A stretch of DNA of 31,900 bases from NCBI GenBank assembly GCA_900772835.1, contig CAAGSA010000049.1, forward strand, positions 1-31,900, given 5' to 3'. The notes beneath the pieces are model-generated. The model was not told the origin of the DNA. It did not search any database and was given only the letters and a program-made list of their open reading frames with translations. The stretch comes from an uncultured Prevotella sp. Its GTDB lineage: Bacteria > Bacteroidota > Bacteroidia > Bacteroidales > Bacteroidaceae. The position numbers and the translations under genes are program-made. Below are positions 15,675 to 23,802 of this stretch, one piece after another. Position 1 is the stretch's first letter. Each line of letters starts with the position of its first letter.

Positions 15675-16988
15675 CTACTTCTGTCGGATGAATATGTTTA
15701 TCGGTGAACCGGTGAGAGGCCAGTTCGCACGAATCTTGTTTTCAAGGAAACGCTTGTATGGTTCCTTGATATACTGCGGCAGATTGGCGTAGAACACGAA
15801 CGACGGTATCTGGGTGTTCGGCAGTTGGGTGCAGTATTTTATCTTGATGTACTTACCCTTTATCGATGGTGGCGGATATGCTTCGATGAGCGGCAGCATC
15901 ATCTCGTTGAGTTTTGAGGTTCCTATCTTCAACTTGCGGCTCAGATAGACGTTCTTCGCCGTTTCGAGCACCTTGAAGATGCGCTGCTTGGTGAGTGCCG
16001 AGGCAAACACGATGGGGAAATCGGTGAATGGAGCCATACGGTTGCGTATCGCTGCCTCGAAGGTGTCCATCACCTTCTGGTCCTTGTTCTCCACCAGGTC
16101 CCACTTGTTCACTACCACTACCAGCGACTTGTTGTTCTTCTGTATGAGCTGGAAGATGTTCATGTCCTGCGCCTCGATGCCGCGGGTGGCATCAATCATC
16201 AGTATGCACACATCTGAATTCTCAATGGCGCGGATGGAACGCATCACGGAGTAGAACTCGAGGTCTTCGGTCACCTTGTTCTTGCGGCGTATTCCTGCCG
16301 TGTCAACGAGGTAGAAGTCGAAGCCGAACTTGTCGTAACGTGTGTATATGCTGTCGCGGGTGGTTCCGGCTATGTCGGTCACAATGTTGCGGTCTTCGCC
16401 AATGAAGGCGTTGATGATGCTGCTCTTGCCGGCATTGGGACGTCCCACCACGGCAAAACGCGGTATGCCGTCGTCGTGTCCGTCGGAGACTTCCTCGCCG
16501 AGCTTCTTCACCACTTCGTCGAGCAGGTCGCCGGTGCCGCTTCCTGTTGCCGAGCTGATGCACAAGGGGTCGCCAAGTCCGAGCTTGTAGAACTCTGCCG
16601 CACTGTAGAGCAGATTGTTGTTGTCGGTCTTGTTCGCCACGAGAATCACGGGGAGCTTCGTGCGGCGCAGGATGTTTGCCACATCCATATCGAGGTCGGT
16701 AACCCCGTTCTGTATGTCAACGAGAAACAGTATCATGTCAGCCTCTTCGGTTGCTATGAGCACCTGCTTCCTTATCTCCTCCTCGAAAATATCGTCGGAA
16801 TTGACTACCCATCCGCCTGTGTCGACTACCGAGAATTCTTTTCCGTTCCAGTCGCACTTGCCGTATTGGCGATCACGTGTCGTGCCTGCCTCGTCGCTCA
16901 CTATCGCCTGGCGCGTCTTGGTGAGTCTGTTGAACAGGGTAGACTTGCCCACGTTGGGTCGTCCTACTATTGCTACTAAGTTTGCCAT
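15675..16988 (-). CDS. der: Ribosome biogenesis GTPase Der (EngA)
   Basis: This 437-residue protein has two GTPase domains in tandem, which is diagnostic of Der. The first P-loop is GRPNVGKS (residues 8-15), with DTGG and NKTD motifs. The second is GRPNAGKS starting near residue 182, with DTAG and NKWD. The C-terminal KH-like domain (about 350-437) includes the closing motif GSPINIFIRQK. Der assists maturation of the large ribosomal subunit. The length is normal for the family. It lies 137 bases downstream of era on the same strand, an order common in Bacteroidetes. Confidence 0.97.
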   Translation of the reverse strand: MANLVAIVGRPNVGKSTLFNRLTKTRQAIVSDEAGTTRDRQYGKCDWNGKEFSVVDTGGWVVNSDDIFEEEIRKQVLIATEEADMILFLVDIQNGVTDLDMDVANILRRTKLPVILVANKTDNNNLLYSAAEFYKLGLGDPLCISSATGSGTGDLLDEVVKKLGEEVSDGHDDGIPRFAVVGRPNAGKSSIINAFIGEDRNIVTDIAGTTRDSIYTRYDKFGFDFYLVDTAGIRRKNKVTEDLEFYSVMRSIRAIENSDVCILMIDATRGIEAQDMNIFQLIQKNNKSLVVVVNKWDLVENKDQKVMDTFEAAIRNRMAPFTDFPIVFASALTKQRIFKVLETAKNVYLSRKLKIGTSKLNEMMLPLIEAYPPPSIKGKYIKIKYCTQLPNTQIPSFVFYANLPQYIKEPYKRFLENKIRANWPLTGSPINIFIRQK

Positions 16989-17125
16989 ATTTTATTTGTT
17001 GTATTTTTTGTAATGAGAGTTATTGGAAGAACTATGGAGTTCTTTTGGAAACCGGGAGTTCCGGGATAACCGCGAGCCATAGCAAGAGAGTATGCAAACC
17101 ATTATTGGAGCTTGCAGCAATGGTG

Positions 17126-18007
17126 CTACTCCGGATTGTAACCGAAGTTGTCGAGTTCTCTCTTCGAGCTTCGCCAGTCTTTGTCCACCTTCACGAACAG
17201 TTCCAGATATATGTTCTTTCCGAAGAAGCGTTCGAGCGACTTGCGCGCCTCGGAACCGAGTTTCTTCAAGGCTACGCCCTGATGGCCGATGATAATGCCC
17301 TTTTGGGAATCGCGCTCCACATAGATTACGGCGTGGATGTGTATTTTCTTCTCGTCTTCCTTGAACGACTGCACTGCCACCTCTACGGAATAGGGTATCT
17401 CCTTGTCGTAGTAGAGCAGGATTTTCTCCCTTATTATCTCGCTCACGAAGAAGCGTGCCGGTTTGTCGGTAAGCTGCTCCTTGTCGAAATACGGCGGTGA
17501 ATCGGGCAGCAGCTCCTTGATGCGCTTGAGCAGGATGTCTACACCGAACTTGTTCTTCGCCGACAGCGGCAGTATCTCCGCATCGGGCAGCAGCGAGTGC
17601 CACTTCGCGACGAGGGTGCCCAGTGCCTTCTGGTCGGTCTGGTCAATCTTATTGATGAGCAGTATCACGGGGATGGTCATTTTCTGCACCTTCTCCAGAA
17701 ATTCCATGTTCTTCTCCGGGTTCTCCACCACGTCGGTCACATAGAGAAGCACGTCGGCATCAGTCAGCGCCGACTCCGAAAAGGCGAGCATCGATTCCTG
17801 CAGCTTGTAGTTCGGCTTGAGTACTCCGGGAGTGTCGGAGAAGACAATCTGCGCATCGTCGGTATTCACTATGCCCATAATCCTGTGCCTTGTGGTCTGC
17901 GCCTTGAATGTAGCGATGCTTATGCGCTCGCCCACTAATTGGTTCATCAGCGTGGACTTTCCCACATTCGGGTTGCCCACTATGTTTACGAATCCTGCCT
18001 TGTGCAT
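17126..18007 (-). CDS. era: GTPase Era
   Basis: Era binds the 3' end of 16S rRNA and helps 30S assembly. The start chosen gives 293 residues beginning MHKAGFVNIVGNPNVGKST, with the P-loop at 11-18. An in-frame ATG 14 codons upstream (18049) would add MRHKPFSHLNHKEQ, which other Era proteins lack. Further motifs are DTPG, NKID and, in the C-terminal KH domain, KGIIIGHQGVALKKLG. The length fits the family (about 290-300). A good minus-strand promoter lies 72 bases upstream of the start, separate from the fabH operon. Confidence 0.95.
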   Translation of the reverse strand: MHKAGFVNIVGNPNVGKSTLMNQLVGERISIATFKAQTTRHRIMGIVNTDDAQIVFSDTPGVLKPNYKLQESMLAFSESALTDADVLLYVTDVVENPEKNMEFLEKVQKMTIPVILLINKIDQTDQKALGTLVAKWHSLLPDAEILPLSAKNKFGVDILLKRIKELLPDSPPYFDKEQLTDKPARFFVSEIIREKILLYYDKEIPYSVEVAVQSFKEDEKKIHIHAVIYVERDSQKGIIIGHQGVALKKLGSEARKSLERFFGKNIYLELFVKVDKDWRSSKRELDNFGYNPE

Positions 18008-18078
18008 CTGTTCCTTGTGGTTTAGGTGTGAAAATGGTTTATGCCGCATTAATATCGTTGCGGCACGTTTTTAATTTG

Positions 18079-18109
18079 CAAATATACGGAAAAATTGCCG
18101 CCCTGCAAA
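18079..18109 (-). promoter_or_regulatory. Promoter of era
   Basis: On the minus strand, TATATTTG (18086-18079) is preceded by TTTG (18109-18106) with exactly 19 bases between, matching the Bacteroidetes consensus. It lies between the fabH terminator and the era start. Confidence 0.75.
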
Positions 18110-18159
18110 CTTTTGTACTCTGTATTGATGTTTTTTTAACCAGTTTTGGCGATGAAAGA

Positions 18160-18201
18160 AAAAGCGCATCTGTATGATTTACTCATTGCAGATGCGCTTT
18201 T
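18160..18201 (-). terminator. Terminator of the yceD-rpmF-fabH operon
   Basis: A 13-bp perfect stem (AAAAGCGCATCTG 18160-18172 with CAGATGCGCTTTT 18189-18201) and a 16-base loop. On the minus strand the stem ends in TTTT and continues TTCTTTC. It lies 31 bases past the fabH stop and separates fabH from era. Confidence 0.85.
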
Positions 18202-18232
18202 GGAGATTGTATCCGTTAATATGATACTTGCA

Positions 18233-19249
18233 TTATTTCGTCTCGCTGAACTTGCTGCCGTCGTAGCCCCACTTGTAATAGGTGGCTCCGTGCACGAAGC
18301 CGGCTCCGAAAGCGGTCAAGATGAGGTTGTCGCCCTTCTTGAGCTTTTCCTCGTTCTCCCAAAGTGCCAACGGGATAGTTGCTGCCGACGTGTTTCCGAC
18401 ATGTTCAATGTTCACCATCACCTGCTCCATCGGCAGGTCAAGACGCTTTGCGACAGCCTCGATGATGCGGATATTGGCCTGATGGGGCACAACAAAACGG
18501 ATGTTGTCCTTGTTCAGTCCGTTTCGCTCAGCGATGAGTGCGCAGTCGTCGCTCATGCTTGTTACGGCATAGCGGAACACGGTACGTCCTTCCTGATAGA
18601 GGTAGTGCAGACGGTGGTCTACGGTGAAGTGCGATGCCGGGCAGACGGAACCTCCAGCCTTCAGGTGAAGGAACGGCAGTCCATGTCCGTCGGTGCGGAA
18701 GTATGTGTCCTTCTGGCCCACGTCTTCAGTCGTTGCCTCAACGAGCACAGCTGCGGCGCCGTCGCCGAACAGGGCGCAGGTACTGCGGTCAGTGTAGTCG
18801 ACCACCGACGACATTTTGTCGGCACCGATAACGATGACCTTCTTGCAGCGTCCGCTCTTTATCATAGATGTGGCGGTATCGAGAGTGTAGAGGAAACCGC
18901 AGCATGCCGACCACATGTCGAACGCGAATGCGTTCTTCAGTCCGAGTTTTCCGAGCACGATGGATGCTGTTGACGGGAACTTGTAGTCCGCTGTACTTGT
19001 TGCAACAATCAGCGCGTCGATAGTGTCGGGGTCCACTCCGGTCTTCTTCAGAAGTTGCTTCGCCGCCTTGCGTGCCATATACGAGGTACCAAGACCCTCT
19101 TCGGTGAGGATTCGGCGCTCCTTGATTCCGACACGCGTCATAATCCATTCGTCGTTGGTGTTTACCATCCTCGACAGCTCCTCGTTATTGAGGACATAGT
19201 CGGGAAGATAGCCTCCGATACCTGTGATTACAGCGTTTATATTCTCCAT
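18233..19249 (-). CDS. fabH: 3-oxoacyl-[ACP] synthase III (FabH)
   Basis: FabH condenses an acyl-CoA primer with malonyl-ACP to start type II fatty acid synthesis. The protein has 338 residues, normal for the family. The catalytic triad is visible: Cys116 in SACCGFLYT, His256 in VPHQANIRI and Asn286 in EHVGNTSAA. The N-terminal ITGIGGYLPDYVLNNEEL and NTNDEWIMTRVGIKERRI are standard FabH sequences. It follows rpmF by 9 bases. yceD-rpmF-fabH is a widely conserved cluster that ties fatty acid synthesis to ribosome production. A terminator follows the gene. Confidence 0.97.
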   Translation of the reverse strand: MENINAVITGIGGYLPDYVLNNEELSRMVNTNDEWIMTRVGIKERRILTEEGLGTSYMARKAAKQLLKKTGVDPDTIDALIVATSTADYKFPSTASIVLGKLGLKNAFAFDMWSACCGFLYTLDTATSMIKSGRCKKVIVIGADKMSSVVDYTDRSTCALFGDGAAAVLVEATTEDVGQKDTYFRTDGHGLPFLHLKAGGSVCPASHFTVDHRLHYLYQEGRTVFRYAVTSMSDDCALIAERNGLNKDNIRFVVPHQANIRIIEAVAKRLDLPMEQVMVNIEHVGNTSAATIPLALWENEEKLKKGDNLILTAFGAGFVHGATYYKWGYDGSKFSETK

Positions 19250-19258
19250 GGGCGGATA

Positions 19259-19444
19259 TTATTCAGCAGTCTCCTTAACGATAGCAACTTTGCCTCTGTA
19301 GTATCCGCATGTTGCGCATACGGTGTGGTATACGTAGTATGCACCACAGTTAGGGCAAACTGCCAGTGTAGGAGCTACTGCCTTATCATGAGTTCTTCTT
19401 TTGAGTGTACGAGTCTTCGACTGTCTTCTTTTAGGATGTGCCAT
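19259..19444 (-). CDS. rpmF: 50S ribosomal protein L32
   Basis: A 61-residue basic protein beginning MAHPKRRQSKTRTLKRRTHD, the standard L32 start. It keeps all four zinc-ribbon cysteines (Cys30, Cys33, Cys43, Cys46 in CPNC and CATC). It has full length for the Bacteroidetes form. It is 6 bases from the upstream yceD-type gene and 9 from fabH. Confidence 0.97.
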   Translation of the reverse strand: MAHPKRRQSKTRTLKRRTHDKAVAPTLAVCPNCGAYYVYHTVCATCGYYRGKVAIVKETAE

Positions 19445-19450
19445 TTTCTT

Positions 19451-19987
19451 TTAATCTTTAATTATTGATTTTAATTTTTCTAATTCACTCCATCGTGGAT
19501 CCACCGCAGCCTCTTCCTCCTCACCACTACTTCGGGTAGCTGAGTGCTCTTCGAGAGCCTTAATCATCGCAGGGTCGCATTTTCCAGGTGCATGCTCGTG
19601 CTTAATGGGGATGCTGAGAGCGATGGATTCATATACGAACCACGAGGTGTCGAGGATTGCGTTATCCTTTTCCACCGTCACGGTATCGTCGTCTTCCGAG
19701 TATTCTTCTCCGAGTTTAGCCATCAGTCTGTTGTCGGTCTCGACCGGCTGGTCCATATCGTCAAGGCAGAGGTCGCACGGAACGACCACGCTTCCTTCGG
19801 CATGGAAGTCTATCACATAAAGACCCGACACGGATTTATGCGCCGAAATGGAGAGCTGCACGTCGCCGCCCTTTACTTCGTCGCTTTCGGCCTGCCTGAA
19901 AAACTCGTCTCCAAGCCGGCAAGTGATGCTCAGAGCATCTGTGTCCAGACTCTTCAGGTCTATCTTTAAAGACTCTAAACTATTCAT
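19451..19987 (-). CDS. DUF177/YceD-family protein
   Basis: The chosen start gives 178 residues beginning MNSLESLKIDLKSL, which lines up with how other Bacteroidetes members of the family begin. An upstream in-frame ATG at 20017 would add 10 residues. Conserved features are the CDLCLDDMDQPVE motif (two cysteines, CxxC) and the C-terminal block DPRWSELEKLKSI. The family is almost always encoded next to rpmF and in other bacteria is linked to 23S rRNA accumulation. Two acidic patches (SEDDDTV and GEEEEAAVD) are present. It is the first gene of the operon with rpmF and fabH, and has a promoter at 20045-20076. Confidence 0.9.
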   Translation of the reverse strand: MNSLESLKIDLKSLDTDALSITCRLGDEFFRQAESDEVKGGDVQLSISAHKSVSGLYVIDFHAEGSVVVPCDLCLDDMDQPVETDNRLMAKLGEEYSEDDDTVTVEKDNAILDTSWFVYESIALSIPIKHEHAPGKCDPAMIKALEEHSATRSSGEEEEAAVDPRWSELEKLKSIIKD

Positions 19988-20044
19988 GTCATTAATATAA
20001 TAAGGTGTAACCGTCATCGGCTATCCTATTCACAATTCGGGATG

Positions 20045-20076
20045 CAAAGGTACGAATATTTTTCAAACCATCCCAA
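20045..20076 (-). promoter_or_regulatory. Promoter of the yceD-rpmF-fabH operon
   Basis: On the minus strand, TACCTTTG (20052-20045) is a perfect -7 element, with TTG 21 bases upstream (20076-20074). Transcription would begin about 50 bases before the preferred start codon. Confidence 0.65.
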
Positions 20077-20252
20077 TAAATATGTTAAAATATTATCTAC
20101 CGACACTAAAAAAGACATTTCCTGCCGTTAGCACGGTCTGCGTAGGGCAGCTTTCCGCCCGATAAAGGAATTTACAGGACCGCGGAAACGCCAAACAGCT
20201 TACACGCGGATGCCTTATACTTTTCTTTTATATTCCCGCTGGTGGAATTAAC

Positions 20253-20362
20253 TTAACCGCTTCTGTTCTCGCATAGGAGTACCACAACACCTGTATTAGA
20301 CTACTCCAGCACTTGTATGGAATTACCCCTGTACTTCTATCCCATTCCCCGAAGAAGTACTG
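20253..20362. repeat. Array of 22-bp repeats
   Basis: At least three clear 22-base units (20275-20296, 20297-20318, 20319-20340) end in ACCTGTAT, ACTTGTAT and ACTTCTAT and share GA-TAC-CC before that. Weaker flanking units can be placed at 20253-20274 and 20341-20362. The family is the same as at 11638-11725. A stem GTACTTCT/AGAAGTAC spans the last unit. Since 22 is not a multiple of three, the period argues against coding. Confidence 0.65.
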
Positions 20363-20457
20363 AACGGCAAACTTGCAGATAACCCCAGATCTGTCATTAG
20401 AACGTTTAATGAGCGCGTGTGTAATCCAAGCAAGCTCTAATGACCGATTACAAAAAA

Positions 20458-20541
20458 CGTTTATCAATGGTGAATATTCATTCAGCAGTGTTGAACGTTC
20501 GTTTATCAGTGCCGGACATTCGTCCACCACTGTTGAGCGTT
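20458..20541. repeat. Four tandem 21-bp repeats
   Basis: Four consecutive 21-base units (20458-20478, 20479-20499, 20500-20520, 20521-20541) share CGTTYA at the start, CAGTG or a close variant in the middle and GAACGTT or a variant at the end. Two more units form the hairpin at 3174-3221. Read on the minus strand, the array encodes a 7-residue periodic peptide (STVVDEC, PALINER, STLLNEY, SPLINVF). The rest of the 19988-20751 gap holds the 22-bp array and no convincing gene. Confidence 0.8.
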
Positions 20542-20751
20542 TTAATTGCATCATAATCTTCGTGCAGCCTATTGCAAGTCCCGATTTTTTTGACGAATTA
20601 TGTATAAAAGACTGCACATACGGCGATTTGAACTTAATGCTTCAAGCACCACTAAATTACTAAAAATCAGAAATATGTACATTTTATTCATATTCATCGA
20701 CTTAAATTAATTCCGCCAACGGATTTTTATATATAAAAAAGCTTTGAAAAA

Positions 20752-20782
20752 TGTGTGGTTCAATTTATTTTTATTAATTTTG
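20752..20782 (+). promoter_or_regulatory. Promoter of purB
   Basis: A perfect -7 element TAATTTTG (20775-20782) stands 28 bases before the purB start. The upstream -33 position is occupied by TGTG (20752-20755), a weak match, 19 bases away. The surrounding 60 bases are very A+T-rich. Confidence 0.6.
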
Positions 20783-20809
20783 CAGCCATAATACGTATTA
20801 ATTTAAATT

Positions 20810-22156
20810 ATGGGACTTGATGTATTGACAGCCGTCTCACCGATAGACGGCCGCTACAGGAGTAAAACAGAGAAACTGGCAGGGTATTTCTCGGAGTATG
20901 CGCTTATCCGTTACCGCATACGCGTGGAAATAGAGTATTTCATCACTTTGTGCGAATTGCCATTGCCGCAGCTCGCCGATTTCGACCACGCTTGCTTCGA
21001 ACCATTGCGCGACATTTACCGCAAGTTCGACGAGCAAGGGGCTGCAAGAGTGAAAGAAATAGAGAAAACGACAAACCACGACGTGAAAGCCGTGGAATAT
21101 TACATAAAAGAACAGCTCGACAAGATTGGAGACTTCGAGAAATACAAGGAGTTTATCCATTTCGGACTCACCTCGCAGGACATCAACAACACCTCGGTAC
21201 CGCTTTCCATCAAGGAGGCTCTCAATGAGGTGTACATCCCGCAGCTGCAGGAGTTGGTGGACCAGCTCCAAGCATACGCTGAGGAATGGAAGAACGTGCC
21301 AATGCTCGCAAAGACACACGGGCAACCAGCATCACCCACACGCCTGGGCAAGGAGGTGATGGTGTTCGCCTACCGACTGAACAAGCAGATAGAAATGCTC
21401 AAGGAATGTCCGATGACAGCCAAATTCGGCGGCGCTACGGGAAACTTCAATGCACACCACGTGGCATATCCGGAATACGACTGGCGCGAGTTCGGAAACA
21501 AGTTCGTAGGCGAGAAGCTCGGGCTGGAGCGCGAACAGTACACCACGCAGATCAGCAACTACGACTGTCTGGGTGCCGTGTTCGATGCCATGCGACGCAT
21601 AAACACCATCGTGATTGACCTCGACCGCGATTTCTGGATGTATATCTCAATGGAATACTTCAAGCAGAAAATCAAGGCAGGCGAAGTGGGCTCAAGCGCC
21701 ATGCCACACAAGGTGAACCCCATCGACTTTGAGAACAGCGAGGGCAATATGGGCATGGCAAACGCCGTGCTGCAATTTCTGGCACAGAAGCTCCCTGTGA
21801 GCCGTCTGCAGCGCGACCTCACCGACTCTACGGTGCTGCGCAACGTGGGCGTGCCGATGGGCCACGGAATGATTGCCATACAGAGCACACTGAAAGGACT
21901 GCGCAAGCTCATCCTCAACGAAGAGAAAATCAGCGCCGACCTTGACGACACATGGGCTGTGGTGGCTGAAGCCATACAGACGGTGCTGCGCCGCGAGGCG
22001 TACCCACATCCCTACGAGGCACTCAAGGCTCTGACACGCACCAACAAGAAAATGACCGGAGAGACAATACACGAGTTCATCCAGGGACTCAACGTGAGCG
22101 ACAGCGTGAAGGCCGAACTGATGGCAATCACTCCGCACACCTATACCGGAATCTGA
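20810..22156 (+). CDS. purB: Adenylosuccinate lyase
   Basis: PurB cleaves SAICAR and adenylosuccinate with release of fumarate in purine synthesis. The 448-residue protein begins LDVLTAVSPIDGRYRSKTE, typical of the E. coli-like subgroup. It has the catalytic serine loop GSSAMPHKVNPIDFENSEGN (Ser295/Ser296), the family signature of the fumarase/aspartase superfamily. Other conserved blocks are HFGLTSQDINNT and LAKTHGQPASPTRLGKE, the latter with an active-site histidine. The length is normal. It stands alone, with its own promoter and a stem-loop after it (22178-22217). Confidence 0.97.
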   Translation: MGLDVLTAVSPIDGRYRSKTEKLAGYFSEYALIRYRIRVEIEYFITLCELPLPQLADFDHACFEPLRDIYRKFDEQGAARVKEIEKTTNHDVKAVEYYIKEQLDKIGDFEKYKEFIHFGLTSQDINNTSVPLSIKEALNEVYIPQLQELVDQLQAYAEEWKNVPMLAKTHGQPASPTRLGKEVMVFAYRLNKQIEMLKECPMTAKFGGATGNFNAHHVAYPEYDWREFGNKFVGEKLGLEREQYTTQISNYDCLGAVFDAMRRINTIVIDLDRDFWMYISMEYFKQKIKAGEVGSSAMPHKVNPIDFENSEGNMGMANAVLQFLAQKLPVSRLQRDLTDSTVLRNVGVPMGHGMIAIQSTLKGLRKLILNEEKISADLDDTWAVVAEAIQTVLRREAYPHPYEALKALTRTNKKMTGETIHEFIQGLNVSDSVKAELMAITPHTYTGI

Positions 22157-22177
22157 TTCCGCAACGGGAATGGCAAA

Positions 22178-22217
22178 CAGCAGCCGGCCGAGCGGAGGTA
22201 CAACCGCCAGGCTGCTG
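22178..22217 (+). terminator. Stem-loop after purB, possible terminator
   Basis: CAGCAGCC (22178-22185) pairs with GGCTGCTG (22210-22217), and GCGG/CCGC forms an inner helix. The tail (CAGACATAAAATAAA) is A-rich rather than T-rich, so termination is uncertain. Downstream, an 18-base direct repeat (GATATTTGAAAGATTGAA at 22234 and, with one base missing, at 22258) fills the space before the next gene. Confidence 0.4.
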
Positions 22218-22366
22218 CAGACATAAAATAAACGATATTTGAAAGATTGAAGATTAAGATATTGAAAGATTGAATAATCTAAGATTTTGATAGATAAAAC
22301 CAGAATTATCATTAACGGCCGTGAGGCTAAAGTATTAACAAACAACTATTATTATTTTAAAGATTT

Positions 22367-23677
22367 ATGGCAGAAGAATTTGACAACAATGTGGAAAACA
22401 CTTCCGCACAGAGCAGTAACGAGGGTGGCCGCGAGGGCTATCGCTCGAGTGATTACCAAGGCGGCTACCGCAGCAGCGGACGTCCGATGCGTCCGCGTAT
22501 AAGTGCACAGCGTGCCTACAGCACAAATCGTGTGAATTCAGACAGTGAAGGCGGCTTCAGACCAGAAGGATTCGGAGCAGGGCTGCAGCAGGACGGTGCA
22601 CAGCACCGACAGCAGGGCAGCTACCGTCCACGCTTCAACCAGAACGGCGAGCAGGGCGGATACCAGCCACGCAACAGCTACGGCAACAACCGCGGCGGAT
22701 ACGGACAGCAGCGCCAGCAGGGAGGCTATCGCCCACGCTACAACCAGGACGGCGAGCAGGGCGGATACCAGCCACGCCAGAGCGGATACAACAACCAGGG
22801 TGGCTACGGACAGCAGCGCCAGGGCGGATACGGCAACCAGGGCGGATACGGACAGCAGCGCCAGGGCGGATACCGCCAGCATTCGGCCGACTACGATCCG
22901 AATGCAAAGTACAGCATGAAGAAGCGAATCGAATATAAAGAGACCAACATCGACCCGGAGGCACCGGTTCGTCTGAACAAATTCCTGGCCAATGCAGGCG
23001 TCTGCAGCCGTCGCGAGGCTGACCAATACATACAGGCAGGAGTAGTGACCGTAAACGGCGAGGTGGTTACCGAACTTGGCACAAAGGTGAAGCGCACCGA
23101 CGAAATCAAGTTTCACGACCAGAACGTGAGCCTTGAGAAAAAGGTGTACGTGCTCCTCAACAAGCCGAAGGACTATGTTACGACAAGCGACGACCCACAG
23201 CAGCGCAAGACCGTTATGGATCTCGTGCGCAACGTGTGCCCGGAGCGTATCTACCCCGTAGGACGCCTCGACCGCAACACAACCGGTGTGCTCCTCCTCA
23301 CAAACGACGGTGACCTGGCAAGCAAACTCACACACCCGAAGTTCCTCAAGAAGAAGGTATACCACGTATATCTCGACAAGAACGTGACGGCTCACGACAT
23401 GCAGCAGATTGCAGAGGGCATCACGCTCGACGACGGCGACGTGCATGCCGATGCCATCGAGTATGCTCATCCTACGGACAAGAGCCAGGTGGGTATCGAA
23501 ATCCACAGCGGACGTAACCGTATCGTGCGCCGTATCTTCGAGAGCCTCGGCTATCGCGTAGTAAAGCTTGACCGCGTGCAGTTTGCCGGACTCACAAAGA
23601 AGAACCTGCGCCGCGGCGACTGGCGCTTCCTCACCGAGAAGGAAGTGGATATGCTGCGCATGGGAGCATTCGAGTAA
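22367..23677 (+). CDS. rRNA pseudouridine synthase (RluB/RsuA family) with long G/Q/R-rich N-terminal tail
   Basis: This is a 436-residue protein. Residues about 20-185 are low complexity, with repeats of GGYGQQRQ, GGYRPRYNQDGEQ and GGYQPR. An S4 RNA-binding domain follows at about 201-248 (VRLNKFLANAGVCSRREADQ). The catalytic domain has the family motif GRLDRNTTGVLLLTNDGDL with catalytic Asp302. The C-terminal signature is HSGRNRIVRRIFESLGY. It should isomerise a uridine in 23S or 16S rRNA. Family members without the tail have about 240-300 residues. G/R-rich extensions occur in other Bacteroidetes homologues and probably bind RNA, which is inference. The exact rRNA position cannot be told, so I give no symbol. 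Confidence 0.92.
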   Translation: MAEEFDNNVENTSAQSSNEGGREGYRSSDYQGGYRSSGRPMRPRISAQRAYSTNRVNSDSEGGFRPEGFGAGLQQDGAQHRQQGSYRPRFNQNGEQGGYQPRNSYGNNRGGYGQQRQQGGYRPRYNQDGEQGGYQPRQSGYNNQGGYGQQRQGGYGNQGGYGQQRQGGYRQHSADYDPNAKYSMKKRIEYKETNIDPEAPVRLNKFLANAGVCSRREADQYIQAGVVTVNGEVVTELGTKVKRTDEIKFHDQNVSLEKKVYVLLNKPKDYVTTSDDPQQRKTVMDLVRNVCPERIYPVGRLDRNTTGVLLLTNDGDLASKLTHPKFLKKKVYHVYLDKNVTAHDMQQIAEGITLDDGDVHADAIEYAHPTDKSQVGIEIHSGRNRIVRRIFESLGYRVVKLDRVQFAGLTKKNLRRGDWRFLTEKEVDMLRMGAFE

Positions 23678-23683
23678 TGACGA

Positions 23684-23773
23684 TATGAAGTTCCATCAGC
23701 AACGGGACACATTCTGTTTGTGAGGCTGGCTGCGTCAGCCCCACAATGGAACTTCCTATACATATGGAACTCC
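23684..23773 (+). promoter_or_regulatory. Structured intergenic element before asnS
   Basis: GAAGTTCCAT (23687-23696) pairs with ATGGAACTTC (23746-23755). Inside lie two small hairpins, CACA/TGTG (23708-23722) and GGCTG/CAGCC (23724-23740), giving a three-way junction. A near copy of the 3' arm (ATGGAACTCC, ending at 23771) follows, so the 5' arm has two possible partners. It could be the leader of asnS, a terminator of the upstream gene without a T-run, or a processing site. No known riboswitch matches, to my eye. Confidence 0.45.
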
Positions 23774-23802
23774 AAAAACAATAAAAACAATAACACCGCG
23801 AT

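Noticed and set aside
20458..20541. CRISPR array
   Set aside because: The units are directly adjacent with no spacers, they are degenerate, and no cas genes are present.
20228..20617. Minus-strand frame of 129 codons across the repeat arrays
   Set aside because: It consists of the 22-bp and 21-bp repeats and their surroundings; the 22-bp period is not a multiple of three, no promoter or family resemblance supports it, and composition differs from neighbouring genes.
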